From positions 310,001 through 374,000 of the forward strand of contig NZ_QGMQ01000001.1 in assembly GCF_003259155.1 (NCBI RefSeq): DNA of 64,000 nucleotides. The letters are read 5' to 3'. The translations under genes and the position numbers were made by a program. Under the pieces are notes generated by a model, which had not been told where the DNA came from, did not search any database, and was given only the letters and a program-made list of their open reading frames with translations. Origin of the DNA: Marinimicrobium alkaliphilum. Lineage in GTDB: Bacteria > Pseudomonadota > Gammaproteobacteria > Pseudomonadales > Cellvibrionaceae. Shown piece after piece: positions 37,298 through 47,495 of this stretch (its first letter is position 1; every line of letters begins with the position of its first letter).

Positions 37298-38101
37298 ATG
37301 CAGGTGTGGGCGATAGCAAATCAGAAGGGCGGGGTGGGTAAAACCACCAGCACCGTATCCCTCGCGGGCTTGGCAGCCGAGCGAGGACAGCGGGTATTGA
37401 TGTTGGATCTCGACCCCCATGGTTCCCTGAGCAGCTATTTTCGTCAAGATCCCGACGCTGTCGAACAGAGCGTGTATACCTTGTTTGAAGAGCGTGCAAG
37501 CCTGACCCCGGCGCGTATCCGTTCGTTGATCCGGCCGACAGGTTTCGACAATCTGGATTTATTGCCATCGTCGTCGGCGTTGGCGACGCTGGAGCGACGT
37601 GCGGTGGGGCAGGACGGTATGGGGCTGGTGGTGGCCCGAGCCCTGGCGCAGATTTATGACGACTATGACCAGGTGGTGATCGATACGCCGCCGTTGCTGG
37701 GCGTGTTGATGATCAATGCCCTGGCGGCCTCGCGGCAGCTGATTATTCCCGTTCAGACGGAATTTTTGGCCATCAAGGGCCTTGAGCGTATGGTGGCAAC
37801 CCTGCAGATGATGAGTAAATCCCGGAAGCAGGGTATTGCCTACACCATCGTCCCGGTGATGTACGACCGGCGTACCCAAGCCTCGGTGAGCAGTCTGCTG
37901 GCGATTCGCAACGCTCACCCGGACAATGTCTGGCCGGGCAAGGTGCCTGTGGATACCCGGTTTCGAGATGCCAGCAAAGCGGGCGTGCCGCCCCATCTTT
38001 ATGAGCCGGGCAGTCGAGGTGTCGAGGCTTACCGATCATTGTATAAATGGCTGCAACAGCCCGCCAAGGCGACAAGTCAGGCAGCGGGAGGCATCCGTTG
38101 A
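37298..38101 (+). CDS. ParA/ParC-type chemotaxis ATPase
   Basis: 267 aa ParA-family ATPase with deviant Walker A KGGVGKTT at 10-17, DLDPHGSLSSYF and DTPP. Counterpart of Pseudomonas PA1462 and Vibrio ParC, which place chemotaxis arrays at the pole. The preceding 122-bp gap shows no clear promoter. Its stop overlaps the next start (TTGA). Confidence 0.92.
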   Translation: MQVWAIANQKGGVGKTTSTVSLAGLAAERGQRVLMLDLDPHGSLSSYFRQDPDAVEQSVYTLFEERASLTPARIRSLIRPTGFDNLDLLPSSSALATLERRAVGQDGMGLVVARALAQIYDDYDQVVIDTPPLLGVLMINALAASRQLIIPVQTEFLAIKGLERMVATLQMMSKSRKQGIAYTIVPVMYDRRTQASVSSLLAIRNAHPDNVWPGKVPVDTRFRDASKAGVPPHLYEPGSRGVEAYRSLYKWLQQPAKATSQAAGGIR

Positions 38102-38949
38102 GCGACAACCGCTATTCCGAGCCCCTGCTGCAGACCTACCTGGACGAATTGCTCACCGACGCGCCGCCGGACGAGAGCGAGCCGCTCCTGGCGCAGCGGG
38201 AGCAACTCCAGAAGCTTCTGTTTAGCGCTCGCCCGGGCCTGCGGGTGCCTGCACCGGAGCTCTCCCCGGCGCCGGAGGCACCGCCTGAGGTGATCCCGAA
38301 GGTCAAGGAAATCGTTCCTGAGCCGACAACGGTTTATGTGCCGCCGGTAGCGCCGAAATCTGTGCCGCGAGCACCGGTTTCCGTGCCCGCTCCGCCCGAG
38401 GTGGCGGCAGCGCAGGAGCCGATCCTCGAGCGCTCAGAGGCCCTGGCCGAAGTGGCGGTCGAGGGAGTGGATTGGCTCGAAAACGGTCGCCCCCCATGGG
38501 CGCAACGGGATTTCGATGTGCTCCTGTTCGACGTCAGTGGGTTGACACTGGCCGTGCCCCTGGTGGCGCTCGGGCAAATTCAGCCGATCACCGACGAGCT
38601 GACCCCTTTGTTCGGACAGGCGGAATGGTTTATGGGTTTGCAGCCAACCCCGGCAGGCAAGGTGCGCACGGTCAATACCGCGCGTTTCGTGATGCCCGAG
38701 CGCTATGATGAACGCTTTGAGGAAACCGCCAAATACGTGGTGTCCATCAATGGCGTCCCCTGGGGATTAGCGGTAGACTCTGTGAAACAGCCTATCCGCC
38801 TGGCGCCCGAGGATGTGAAGTGGCGCAGCGAGCGCAGTAAGCGCCCATGGCTGGCCGGTACGGTCAAAGCCCACATGTGTGCGCTCCTGGATATTCCGCG
38901 TATCGGCCACCTGCTGACCCAGGCCGATCGCAATACGAAGCGGGCCTGA
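38098..38949 (+). CDS. ParP-like CheW-domain protein
   Basis: 283 aa from TTG 38098, which overlaps the ParA stop and has GGGAGG about 6 bp upstream; it gives MSDNRYSEPLLQTYLDELL. N-terminal ~140 aa is Pro/Glu-rich and disordered, C-terminal ~140 aa is a CheW/AIF-like domain (DVLLFDVSGLTLAVPLVALG). Counterpart of PA1463 and of Vibrio ParP, which couples ParC to CheA. Confidence 0.85.
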   Translation: MSDNRYSEPLLQTYLDELLTDAPPDESEPLLAQREQLQKLLFSARPGLRVPAPELSPAPEAPPEVIPKVKEIVPEPTTVYVPPVAPKSVPRAPVSVPAPPEVAAAQEPILERSEALAEVAVEGVDWLENGRPPWAQRDFDVLLFDVSGLTLAVPLVALGQIQPITDELTPLFGQAEWFMGLQPTPAGKVRTVNTARFVMPERYDERFEETAKYVVSINGVPWGLAVDSVKQPIRLAPEDVKWRSERSKRPWLAGTVKAHMCALLDIPRIGHLLTQADRNTKRA

Positions 38950-39029
38950 GTGCCAACAGCAGTCAGGTGTAAAAACGTCCCGACATATCAGGGTGCCCCT
39001 GAGAGGCATCGGCAATTGAGGAAGAGTCA

Positions 39030-39515
39030 ATGGCAAGTCATACCCCCCAACAGGTGAGCGCAGACGATCCGGTCTTACAGTGGGTTACCTTCCGTCTGGA
39101 CGGTGAAACTTACGGCATTAACGTGATGCAGGTGCAGGAAGTCTTGCGCTATAGCGAAATCGCCCCGGTGCCCGGTGCGCCTTCTTATGTTTTGGGTATT
39201 ATCAATCTACGGGGCAACGTGGTGACCGTGATCGACACCCGACACCGTTTTGCCTTGCCGCCGGGCGAGATTACCGACTCGACCCGTATCGTGATCATCG
39301 AAACTGACCGGCACGTGATAGGCATTCTTGTGGACAGTGTCTCGGAAGTGGTTTACCTGAATCAGTCCGAAATTGAAACGGCTCCCAACGTCGGCAATGA
39401 TGAGAGCGCCAAGTTTATTCAGGGTGTGTGCCACAAAAATGACGAACTGTTGATTCTGATCGACCTTAACAAGCTGCTGAGTTCGGACGAGTGGGTCGAG
39501 CTGGAAGATATCTGA
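39030..39515 (+). CDS. cheW: CheW, chemotaxis coupling protein
   Basis: 161 aa. CheW fold with WVTFRLDGETYGINVMQVQE, VPGAPSYVLGIINLRGNVV and a C-terminal helix. It links receptors to CheA. GAGGAAG precedes ATG 39030. Slightly longer than E. coli CheW owing to the N-terminus. Confidence 0.96.
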   Translation: MASHTPQQVSADDPVLQWVTFRLDGETYGINVMQVQEVLRYSEIAPVPGAPSYVLGIINLRGNVVTVIDTRHRFALPPGEITDSTRIVIIETDRHVIGILVDSVSEVVYLNQSEIETAPNVGNDESAKFIQGVCHKNDELLILIDLNKLLSSDEWVELEDI

Positions 39516-39534
39516 TCAACACCGGGGCGAGTGT

Positions 39535-39924
39535 ATGTTGACGGGCGGTGAATGGGTCTTGGCCCTGTGTCTGCTGGTAAGTGGGGTAGCGCTGATTTTG
39601 GCAGTGCTGGCTTTGGCGCAGGCGCGCCGCCAGGCCCAGGCTACCCAGCGGGTCTATGATCGTCTGGGGCGGGAGCTGGCCCTGGCGAATAGCGGTGCCA
39701 TGGGCATGGGGCAGCGTTTGCTTTCACTGGAGCGCAAGCTACAGGAGGCGGCTCAGCAGGCGGGCGAGGACAGTGCCCACGGCGATTACGATATGCCTTA
39801 CTCACAAGCCGCCGGGCTGTTTGAAGCGGGAGTCGAGCCGGAAGAGGTCGCCCGGCGTTGCGGTCTATCGCGCGGAGAAGCCTCTCTGATGGCCATGATG
39901 CACCGAGCCCGCAAACCCGGCTAA
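39535..39924 (+). CDS. DUF2802 membrane-anchored protein
   Basis: 129 aa. N-terminal membrane helix (about 8-28), coiled segment, then the DUF2802 C-terminal region (YSQAAGLFEAGVEPEEVARR... SRGEASLMAMMHRA), which looks like a small helix-turn-helix. It closes the che operon in Pseudomonas too (PA1465). Function unknown to me. Confidence 0.85.
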   Translation: MLTGGEWVLALCLLVSGVALILAVLALAQARRQAQATQRVYDRLGRELALANSGAMGMGQRLLSLERKLQEAAQQAGEDSAHGDYDMPYSQAAGLFEAGVEPEEVARRCGLSRGEASLMAMMHRARKPG

Positions 39925-39941
39925 CACCCTGCCTTCCGCCG

Positions 39942-39971
39942 GTCGGATTGGCGCAAAGCGCGCAATCCGAC
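39942..39971. terminator. Hairpin between convergent genes
   Basis: GTCGGATTG pairs with CAATCCGAC, with an inner CGC/GCG, between the convergent DUF2802 and yciK genes. Probably a bidirectional 3'-end structure; no long U-tract on either side. Confidence 0.5.
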
Positions 39972-39988
39972 AATCGGCCCCCATTCAA

Positions 39989-40735
39989 CTAACCCTTAAA
40001 CTGCCGCCCCGTCTCCTCCAGCGAATCATCCCCCATCAAATACAGATACAGCGGCATCAGCGCCTCTGGCGGTTTGATCGAACCCGGATCTTCGGCTGGG
40101 TAGGCCGCCGCGCGCATGCGGGTGCGGGTGGCACCCGGATTGACGCTGTTGGCACGAATCCGGGTGGCATCGGCAAGTTCGTCGGCCAGGGTTTGCATCA
40201 GGTTTTCCAAGGCAGCCTTGGAGGCCGCGTAGGCGCCCCAGTGTGCACGCCCCTCAAGGCCAACGGATGAGCCGGTAAAAAGCAACGATGCATTGTTGCT
40301 GCGCTCCAGCAGCGGCAAGAGCGCACGGGTCAGCATGAAGGGTGCATTGACGTTGATCTGCATAACCTGCAGCCAGGAGTCGGCCGGGTAGTTGCCGATG
40401 GGCGTGCGCGGCCCCAGGATACTGGCATTGTGCAGAATGCCATCGAGCTTCCCGAATTCCTGTTCGAGCGTGTCGCACATGTCGTTGTAGTCTTTCTCGG
40501 CGGCGCCTTCGAGGTTCATCGGGTAGATGGCCGGTTGCGGGCCGCCGGCGGCCTCAATCTCGTCGTATACCTTTTCCAATTTTCCCAGCGTGCGTCCCAG
40601 CAGGATTACGGTGGCGCCGTGGGCGGCGAAGGTCTTGGCGGCTACGCGGCCGATGCCGTCGCCCGCGCCGGTCACCAAGATTGCTTTGTCGTTCAGCAGA
40701 TCGGTGGCCGGTTGGTAATTGTCCGGAAAACTCAT
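39989..40735 (-). CDS. yciK: YciK-family short-chain dehydrogenase
   Basis: 248 aa SDR with cofactor motif TGAGDGIG at 22-29, HNASILGP, and catalytic Tyr-Lys in YAASKAALENL. Matches the YciK family next to mupP in Pseudomonas. Substrate unknown. Begins 4 bp after the mupP stop, so the minus-strand genes form an operon. Confidence 0.93.
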   Translation of the reverse strand: MSFPDNYQPATDLLNDKAILVTGAGDGIGRVAAKTFAAHGATVILLGRTLGKLEKVYDEIEAAGGPQPAIYPMNLEGAAEKDYNDMCDTLEQEFGKLDGILHNASILGPRTPIGNYPADSWLQVMQINVNAPFMLTRALLPLLERSNNASLLFTGSSVGLEGRAHWGAYAASKAALENLMQTLADELADATRIRANSVNPGATRTRMRAAAYPAEDPGSIKPPEALMPLYLYLMGDDSLEETGRQFKG

Positions 40736-40739
40736 AAGC

Positions 40740-41435
40740 CTAGCAGGGCTCCTTCAACGGTGGGTGAATACGGGTGGCGAGCAGCGGCCAGATTTGCTCG
40801 GCGTGCTCGACCTGATGGTCTGCCTGCCAGCGGTTGATGTCGTCATCGTCCTCGATATAGCCGTAGCCGACGGCAATCGTCAGGGCGCCGGCGCGACGGC
40901 CACAGGCGATGTCGCGCTCGTGATCGCCGACGTAGGCAATCTCTCCAGGCTCGCATCCCAGTTGTTGGGCAGCCAGGTAGAGCGACTCGGGGTCCGGCTT
41001 GCGGGCCTTGACGTGGTCCGGGCAGATGACGCTCGCCGGCGCTGGGTCGAGCTGGAGTGCGTCGAGCAGCAACCCGGTGTAAAGCGCCGGTTTGTTGGTG
41101 GCGATGCCCCAGGGGATGCCGGCCGCCTGCAGCTGCTCCAGCAGTGCCTGGATGCCCGGGAAGGGGCGGGTATGGACCGCAATATGGTCAGCATAGATTG
41201 CCAGCAGGCGCGCGCGCAGGCGTTCGTAGTCAGCATCGGCCTCGGCGACACCAAAGCCCAGCTGCACCAGTGCCCGAGCGCCGTTGGACACAGAGCGTCG
41301 AATGCGTTCGGGTGGCGGGGCAGGGCGGCCCTCCTCGTCGAGCAGGCGGTTGAGTACGGCGACAAAGTCCGGGGCGGTGTCCAACAGGGTACCGTCCAGG
41401 TCAAACATCACCGCCCGGATTCGCGTCTCACTCAT
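40740..41435 (-). CDS. mupP: HAD phosphatase, MupP (MurNAc-6-phosphate phosphatase)
   Basis: 231 aa starting at the ATG at 41433-41435, which overlaps the ubiG stop (ATGA). [10 protein letters not shown] at 11-20 holds the nucleophilic Asp; TNKP and GDHERDI are later HAD motifs. Gph-like fold; by synteny with PA3172 the likely role is MurNAc-6-P dephosphorylation in cell-wall recycling. Phosphoglycolate phosphatase remains an alternative. Confidence 0.88.
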   Translation of the reverse strand: MSETRIRAVMFDLDGTLLDTAPDFVAVLNRLLDEEGRPAPPPERIRRSVSNGARALVQLGFGVAEADADYERLRARLLAIYADHIAVHTRPFPGIQALLEQLQAAGIPWGIATNKPALYTGLLLDALQLDPAPASVICPDHVKARKPDPESLYLAAQQLGCEPGEIAYVGDHERDIACGRRAGALTIAVGYGYIEDDDDINRWQADHQVEHAEQIWPLLATRIHPPLKEPC

Positions 41436-42145
41436 AAAGTGGCACTCCGTTTGCGCGCGTGCATCAGGTAGTTGACACTCACGTCGCGCTCCGTGAGTTT
41501 GTATTTCTGGGTCAGCGGGTTGTAGGTCATGCCCGTGGTGTGTACCAACTCCAGTCCGGCGGCGCGCAGCCAGCCAGCCAGCTCCGAAGGGCGGATGAAC
41601 TTGCGGTATTCGTGGGTGCCCCTGGGCAGCAGGCGCAGTACGTACTCGGCGCCGATGATGGCGAAGGCGTAGGATTTCGGATTGCGATTGATGGTGGAAA
41701 AGTAGAGGTCCGCACCGGGCTTGGCCAGATCGGCGCAGGCCTGGATTACCGAGGCCGGGTCGGGCACGTGCTCGAGCATTTCCAGGCAGGTGACCACCTG
41801 GTAGTGACCGGGTTGCTCCCCGGCCAGTTGCTCGGCGGTGCACTGTCGATAGTCGACCGGCACGCCGCTTTGTTCCGCGTGCAGGCGTGCCACCGCGAGC
41901 GGGGCTTCCCCCATATCGATGCCGGTGACCCGGGCGCCGCGCTGTGCCATGGCCTCCGCCAGGATGCCACCGCCGCAACCCACGTCCACCAGGGCCTGCT
42001 CGGCCACCGGCGAGCGCTCGTCGATATAGTTGGCCCGCAGCGGATTGATCTCGTGCAGGGGTTTAAATTCACTGTCTTTGTCCCACCAACGACTGGCGAG
42101 GGCTTCAAACTTGGCAATTTCGGCGTTGTCGACGTTGTTGTTCAT
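41432..42145 (-). CDS. ubiG: UbiG, ubiquinone biosynthesis O-methyltransferase
   Basis: 237 aa from ATG 42143-42145 ([20 protein letters not shown], the usual UbiG start) with GGAG nearby. SAM-binding [14 protein letters not shown]. It carries out both O-methylations in ubiquinone synthesis. Lies between mupP and the amidohydrolase as in Pseudomonas. Confidence 0.96.
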   Translation of the reverse strand: MNNNVDNAEIAKFEALASRWWDKDSEFKPLHEINPLRANYIDERSPVAEQALVDVGCGGGILAEAMAQRGARVTGIDMGEAPLAVARLHAEQSGVPVDYRQCTAEQLAGEQPGHYQVVTCLEMLEHVPDPASVIQACADLAKPGADLYFSTINRNPKSYAFAIIGAEYVLRLLPRGTHEYRKFIRPSELAGWLRAAGLELVHTTGMTYNPLTQKYKLTERDVSVNYLMHARKRSATL

Positions 42146-42153
42146 AGGCTCCA

Positions 42154-43473
42154 CTATTTCATCTGTTCCTGCCACCAGCGGGCTTTACCGGTCAGTTCCC
42201 GCTCGTTCAGTGTCTGTAATTGGCCGCTGAGCATCAGGGCGCGTCCGGCGACCCAGGCGTGGCTCACATGCTGGCCGCTGGCTGTGTATACGAGCTGGGA
42301 GGCGGGCTGGTGCACCGGCTGGGCGCCCGTATGGCTCAAATCGACTGCAATCAGGTCAGCGGACTTGCCCACCTCCAGGCTGCCAATGGTGTTATCCAGC
42401 CCCAGCGCGCGAGCGCCGTCCAGAGTGGCCATGCGCAGCGCGGCATGGGCGTCCAGAGCGGTGGCGTCGCCACTCACACCTTTGGCCAGGAGTGCGGCCA
42501 GGCGCAGCTCGCTGAACATGTCCAGAGCGTTGTTGCTGGCGGCGCCACCGGTACCCAGGGCGACGTTGATGCCCGCGCTCTGCAGCGCGTGCACCGGGCA
42601 GAAGCCGCTGGCGAGTTTGAGGTTGGCGGTCGGGCAGTGGACCACGTGGGCGCCACTGTCCCTGAGCAATTGGGTATCGCTGTCGTTAATCTGGGTCATA
42701 TGCACACACTGGGTGCTGGGTGTGAGCAGTCCGAGTTTGTGCAAGCGCTCAAGGGGACGCATGCCGTATTTCGCGATCGAATCGGCCACTTCCTGGGCGG
42801 TCTCATGCAGGTGGATATGGATGGCGGTATCGGTCTCATTGGCGAGCATCGCGATTTTGCGTAGCGGCTCGTCCGACAGGGTGTAGGGTGCATGAGGGCC
42901 AAAGCCCACCTGAATCAGGTCATTGTTTCTGTACTCGTCGCGCAGTGCCAGACCTTTGCGGATGTAGTCGTCCGGCCCGCTGCCGCCGGGCGTGGCAAAG
43001 TCCAGCACCGAGAACGCGACATGGCAGCGCATCCGGGCCTGTTGGGCGGCCTGGGCGACCTGTTCGCCGAAATAATACATGTCGGCAAAACAGGTGGTGC
43101 CGGTTTTCACCATCTCCGCCATGGCCAGGCCGGTGCCGTCGCGCACAAAGTCCTCGCTCAGCCAGCGGCTCTCGGCGGGCCAGATGTGCTGCTCCAGCCA
43201 GGTTTTCAGGGGCAGGTCATCAGCATAGCCTCGCAGCAGGCTCATGGCAGCGTGGCTGTGAGCGTTGACCAGTCCTGGCAGGAGCACATGGTGCCCCAGA
43301 TTAATCGTGGTGTCGGCCTGAAAGCGCTTTTCCGCTTCGCGCTGTGGGACCACCGCCTGGATGACGCCATCGGAAATGGCCAGGGCGCAGTTCTCAAACA
43401 CGCGCTGGGCAGGCTCCACAGGGATGATCCAGCGCGCCTTGATAAGCAGGCTGGTGGGCTCGGGGCTCGGCAT
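42154..43473 (-). CDS. mtaD: TRZ/ATZ amidohydrolase, MTA/SAH deaminase family
   Basis: 439 aa amidohydrolase, synteny counterpart of PA3170 (5'-methylthioadenosine deaminase). Metal-site motifs: His72/His74 in [25 protein letters not shown], and GTGGAASNN at 307-315. The last normally reads GTDGAASNN, whose Asp binds metal and acts as base; here residue 309 is Gly. The rest of the protein is intact. It may be altered in activity or be a sequencing change. Confidence 0.88.
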   Translation of the reverse strand: MPSPEPTSLLIKARWIIPVEPAQRVFENCALAISDGVIQAVVPQREAEKRFQADTTINLGHHVLLPGLVNAHSHAAMSLLRGYADDLPLKTWLEQHIWPAESRWLSEDFVRDGTGLAMAEMVKTGTTCFADMYYFGEQVAQAAQQARMRCHVAFSVLDFATPGGSGPDDYIRKGLALRDEYRNNDLIQVGFGPHAPYTLSDEPLRKIAMLANETDTAIHIHLHETAQEVADSIAKYGMRPLERLHKLGLLTPSTQCVHMTQINDSDTQLLRDSGAHVVHCPTANLKLASGFCPVHALQSAGINVALGTGGAASNNALDMFSELRLAALLAKGVSGDATALDAHAALRMATLDGARALGLDNTIGSLEVGKSADLIAVDLSHTGAQPVHQPASQLVYTASGQHVSHAWVAGRALMLSGQLQTLNERELTGKARWWQEQMK

Positions 43474-43739
43474 ACTGGCTCCTCGACGGGTGAATGGTGG
43501 CGTCCGTGCGCCGGCTTCTCGGGTCGCCAGTATACCCGAAAGCGGGGGTGCTGACCCAGATCCCTGGTGGCCTTGGATCGGCTCATCGCCAGTCGCCCTA
43601 TACGGCTGATTTTGTGGTAGTATTGCCGCTTTTATGCAGGCGGTTTCAGCAGTGCCTGCGGGTGAGGCGCAACCCGGGCGGTGGTCCCGGCTGGCGCCGC
43701 TTTACCACGGCCTTACCACAATAAGGAATGCTGCAGTCC
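43474..43739. other. 266-bp divergent intergenic region mtaD-gyrA
   Basis: Must hold the promoters of the mtaD-ubiG-mupP-yciK set (minus) and of gyrA (plus). No canonical -35/-10 pair could be assigned with confidence. AAGGA at 43723 is a likely ribosome site for gyrA. Confidence 0.5.
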
Positions 43740-46322
43740 ATGGGCGATTTAGCGAAAGAAATCCTGCCAGTCAATATCGAAGACGAACTCAAGCAATCCT
43801 ACCTGGATTACGCCATGAGCGTAATTGTCGGGCGGGCGTTGCCGGATGTGCGCGACGGCCTCAAGCCGGTGCATCGTCGGGTCCTGTTCGCCATGAGCGA
43901 ACTCAACAACGACTGGAACAAACCTTACAAGAAATCCGCCCGCGTGGTCGGTGACGTGATCGGTAAATATCACCCGCACGGCGACTCGGCGGTCTATGAC
44001 ACCATCGTGCGGATGGCGCAGTCGTTTTCACTGCGCTATATGCTCGTGGATGGTCAGGGTAACTTCGGCTCCATCGACGGCGACAGCGCGGCGGCCATGC
44101 GTTATACCGAAATCCGCATGGCCAAGATCGCTCACGATCTGCTTGCGGATCTCGAGAAGGAAACCGTCGATTTCGTCGACAACTACGACGGTACCGAGCG
44201 TATTCCCGCGGTCTTGCCCACCCGTATTCCCAACCTGCTGGTCAATGGCTCTTCGGGTATCGCTGTGGGTATGGCCACCAATATCCCGCCCCACAACCTC
44301 AGTGAAGTGGTGAAAGGGTGTCTGGCGCTGATCGATAACGAAGACATCACCACCGAAGAGTTGATGGAATACATCCCGGGCCCGGATTTCCCCACGGGTG
44401 CGATTATCAACGGTCGCGCTGGCATTCTGCAGGCTTACCGGACCGGTCGCGGGCGAATTTACGTGCGCGCCAAGGCCGAAGTGGAGATTGATCCCAAAAC
44501 CAATCGGGAAACCATCATCATCCACGAAATTCCCTACCAGCTGAACAAGGCGCGTCTGATTGAGCGCATCGCGGAGCTGGTGAAAGAAAAGAAAATCGAG
44601 GGTATCAGCGAGCTGCGCGACGAGTCTGATAAAGACGGTCTGCGCGTGGTTATCGAGACCAAGCGCGGCGAGTCGGGTGAGGTGCTGCTCAATAACCTCT
44701 ATTCCCAGACTCAACTGCAAACGGTTTTCGGCATCAATATCGTGGCCCTCATTGACGGCCAGCCCAAAGTGCTCAACCTTAAAGAGCTGCTCGAGGCCTT
44801 TGTCCGTCACCGCCGCGAAGTGGTGACCCGGCGCACCGTGTATCTACTGCGCAAGGCGCGCGAGCGCGGCCATATTCTCGAAGGTCTCGCGGTTGCGATT
44901 GCCAATATCGACCCGGTGATCGAGCTGATCAAGGCCTCGCCGAGTCCGGCCGAAGCCAAAGACGGACTGCTGACCCGGGGCTGGGATGCGAGCGCCATGG
45001 TGCCCTTCCTGGAACGCGCCGGTGAGCACGCCTGTCGCCCGGAGGATCTGTCCGATGAGTTTGGGATTCGCGACGGTAAATACTACCTGTCACCGGCCCA
45101 GGCCCAGGCGATTCTGGAACTGCGTCTGCACCGCTTGACCGGTATGGAGCACGACAAGCTGCTTGCCGAGTACGATGAAAAGCTGACCCAGATCGCCGAG
45201 TTCCTGGAGATTTTGGGCAACCCCGAGCGTCTGATGCAGGTGATTCGTGAAGAGCTCGAGCAGGTGGTGGCCGACTACGGCGATGCCCGTCGCACCGAGA
45301 TCATGGAATCGACCCTGGATCTGACCACCGAGGACTTGATCGCCGAGGAAGATCGGGTGGTAACCATCTCCCACGGTGGCTACGCCAAGAGCCAACCCCT
45401 GGCCGACTATCAGGCCCAGCGCCGGGGCGGCATGGGCAAGAGCGCGACGTCGGTTAAAGATGAAGACTTTGTCGAGCACCTGTTGGTGGCCAGCACCCAC
45501 GACACCATTCTGTGCTTTACCAGCGCCGGTAAGGTTTACTGGCTCAAGGTGTATATGATTCCGGTCGCCGGACGCCAGTCCCGCGGGCGCCCGGTGGTGA
45601 ACCTGATGCCCCTGGAAAACGGCGAGCGGATCACCTCGATCCTGCCCGTGAAGACCTACGATGACGATCACTTTATTTTCTTCGCCACCGCCAAGGGGAC
45701 CGTGAAGAAAACCGCGCTTACCCAGTTCTCGCGCCCGCGCAGTGTCGGCTTGCGCGCCATCGATCTGGAAGAGGGCGATCACTTGGTGGATACCGCGATC
45801 ACCAATGGCGAGTACGATGTGATCCTGTTTGCCAGCAACGGCAAGGCAACGCGTTTTAACGAAACCAACGTGCGCGCTATGGGCCGGACCTCGCGCGGGG
45901 TGCGTGGCATCCGTCTGGCCGAAGATCAGACGCTGGTGCGCATGGTCATTCCGCATCCGGGTGGGCAGGTGCTCACGGTGAGCGAGCAGGGCTACGGCAA
46001 GCGTACTGATGTTGACGAGTTCCCCACCAAGGGGCGCGGCGGTCAGGGTGTTATCGCCATGCAAACCAACGACCGCAATGGTCAGTTGGTAGGTGCGGTG
46101 CAAGTGTTTGAAACCGATGAGATCATGTTGATTTCGGATCAAGGTACACTGGTGCGTACCCGTGTCAGTGAAGTGTCGCTGCTCAGTCGCAATACCCAGG
46201 GTGTGCGCCTGATCAAACTGCGCCCGAACGAGCACCTGATGGGTGTCGAGCGTATTGAAGAGAACGATGCGGACAGCGATGCCGTTGTTGACGACGACAC
46301 CAGCGACGCATCCGACGACTAA
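43740..46322 (+). CDS. gyrA: GyrA, DNA gyrase subunit A
   Basis: 860 aa from ATG 43740 ([17 protein letters not shown]); ATG 43728 is too close to the ribosome site. Catalytic Tyr122 in AMRYTEIRM. Quinolone-determining positions Ser83 and Asp87 are the sensitive types (HGDSAVYDT). GyrA box QRRGGMGKS is present and the tail is acidic. Starts the gyrA-pheA-tyrA/aroA block. Confidence 0.98.
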   Translation: MGDLAKEILPVNIEDELKQSYLDYAMSVIVGRALPDVRDGLKPVHRRVLFAMSELNNDWNKPYKKSARVVGDVIGKYHPHGDSAVYDTIVRMAQSFSLRYMLVDGQGNFGSIDGDSAAAMRYTEIRMAKIAHDLLADLEKETVDFVDNYDGTERIPAVLPTRIPNLLVNGSSGIAVGMATNIPPHNLSEVVKGCLALIDNEDITTEELMEYIPGPDFPTGAIINGRAGILQAYRTGRGRIYVRAKAEVEIDPKTNRETIIIHEIPYQLNKARLIERIAELVKEKKIEGISELRDESDKDGLRVVIETKRGESGEVLLNNLYSQTQLQTVFGINIVALIDGQPKVLNLKELLEAFVRHRREVVTRRTVYLLRKARERGHILEGLAVAIANIDPVIELIKASPSPAEAKDGLLTRGWDASAMVPFLERAGEHACRPEDLSDEFGIRDGKYYLSPAQAQAILELRLHRLTGMEHDKLLAEYDEKLTQIAEFLEILGNPERLMQVIREELEQVVADYGDARRTEIMESTLDLTTEDLIAEEDRVVTISHGGYAKSQPLADYQAQRRGGMGKSATSVKDEDFVEHLLVASTHDTILCFTSAGKVYWLKVYMIPVAGRQSRGRPVVNLMPLENGERITSILPVKTYDDDHFIFFATAKGTVKKTALTQFSRPRSVGLRAIDLEEGDHLVDTAITNGEYDVILFASNGKATRFNETNVRAMGRTSRGVRGIRLAEDQTLVRMVIPHPGGQVLTVSEQGYGKRTDVDEFPTKGRGGQGVIAMQTNDRNGQLVGAVQVFETDEIMLISDQGTLVRTRVSEVSLLSRNTQGVRLIKLRPNEHLMGVERIEENDADSDAVVDDDTSDASDD

Positions 46323-46370
46323 CCGGCATCCGGGCGGCGCGTCAGCGCTGCCCGGGCTTTGGGACCCTGT

Positions 46371-47492
46371 ATGGCCAACGATACCCCTGCAAACAACACC
46401 GCTGCCAATGACAAGCTGCTGGCGTTGCGCGAGCGCATCGACAGTATCGACGAGCAGATTGCCCGGCTGATCTCCGAGCGCGCCCGGTGCGCCCAAAGCG
46501 TGGCCGAGGTGAAGAAAGCCGAAAATCCCGACCAGGCGGTGCTCTATTACCGCCCCGAGCGTGAAGCCCAGGTGCTGCGCAAGGCCATGGAGCGCAATCC
46601 GGGGCCGCTCAGCAACGAGGAAATGGCGCGCCTGTTTCGGGAAATCATGTCCGCATGCCTGGCCCTGGAGCAGCCGGTCAAGGTGGCCTATCTGGGGCCC
46701 GAAGGGACCTTTACCCAGCAGGCGGCACTCAAGCATTTCGGCCACTCGGCGATGGCGCTACCGTTCTCGGCGATCGATGAGGTCTTTCGCGAAGTGGAGG
46801 CCGGTGCGGTCAACTACGGCGTGGTGCCGGTGGAGAATTCGTCTGAGGGTGTCGTTAACCATACCCTCGACAATTTTATGTCGTCGAATCTCAAAATCTG
46901 CGGTGAGGTGGAGCTGCGTATTCACCACAACCTGCTGGTGTCCTCGGTCACCGATACCAAAAGTATTTCCCGGATTTATTCGCATGCTCAGTCACTGGCC
47001 CAGTGCCGCAAGTGGCTGGACGCGCATTACCCCAATGCTGAACGCGTGGCGGTGAGCAGCAACGCCGAAGCGGCGAAGCGCCTCAAGGGTGAATGGAACG
47101 CGGCGGCGATTGCCGGCAGCATGGCGGCAGAGCTTTACGACCTGAGAATCCTGGCAGAAAAAATCGAGGATGAACCGGATAACTCGACCCGCTTTTTGAT
47201 CATCAGCTCCCAGGAGGTGCCACCCAGTGGCGTCGACAAGACCTCGCTGTTGGTGGCGATGCGCAATGAGCCGGGCGCGCTGCATAACCTGCTCGAACCC
47301 TTCCATCGTCACAATGTTGATCTGACCCGGGTCGAGTCGCGCCCTTCGCGCACCGGCGCCTGGACTTATGTGTTCTTTATCGATTTTACCGGTCATGCCC
47401 AGGATGCGGCGGTTGCGGAAGTGCTGAAGGAAGTGGCCAGTCGCGCAGCGGATCTGAAAATCCTGGGGTCCTACCCCAAGGCAGTGCTCTAG
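46371..47492 (+). CDS. pheA: PheA, chorismate mutase/prephenate dehydratase
   Basis: 373 aa from ATG 46371. AroQ chorismate mutase (about 15-100), prephenate dehydratase (VAYLGPEGTFTQQAALKHFG, NSSEGVVNHTLD) and a C-terminal ACT domain with ESRPSRT for phenylalanine feedback. serC, which sits between gyrA and pheA in Pseudomonas, is absent here. Confidence 0.96.
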   Translation: MANDTPANNTAANDKLLALRERIDSIDEQIARLISERARCAQSVAEVKKAENPDQAVLYYRPEREAQVLRKAMERNPGPLSNEEMARLFREIMSACLALEQPVKVAYLGPEGTFTQQAALKHFGHSAMALPFSAIDEVFREVEAGAVNYGVVPVENSSEGVVNHTLDNFMSSNLKICGEVELRIHHNLLVSSVTDTKSISRIYSHAQSLAQCRKWLDAHYPNAERVAVSSNAEAAKRLKGEWNAAAIAGSMAAELYDLRILAEKIEDEPDNSTRFLIISSQEVPPSGVDKTSLLVAMRNEPGALHNLLEPFHRHNVDLTRVESRPSRTGAWTYVFFIDFTGHAQDAAVAEVLKEVASRAADLKILGSYPKAVL

Positions 47493-47495
47493 AGA

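Noticed and set aside
41459-42886. 475-codon plus-strand frame over ubiG and the amidohydrolase
   Set aside because: Both minus-strand genes have clear active-site motifs; the plus frame is their shadow.
45090-46745. 551-codon open frame antisense to gyrA and pheA
   Set aside because: Spans two real genes on the other strand and matches no family.
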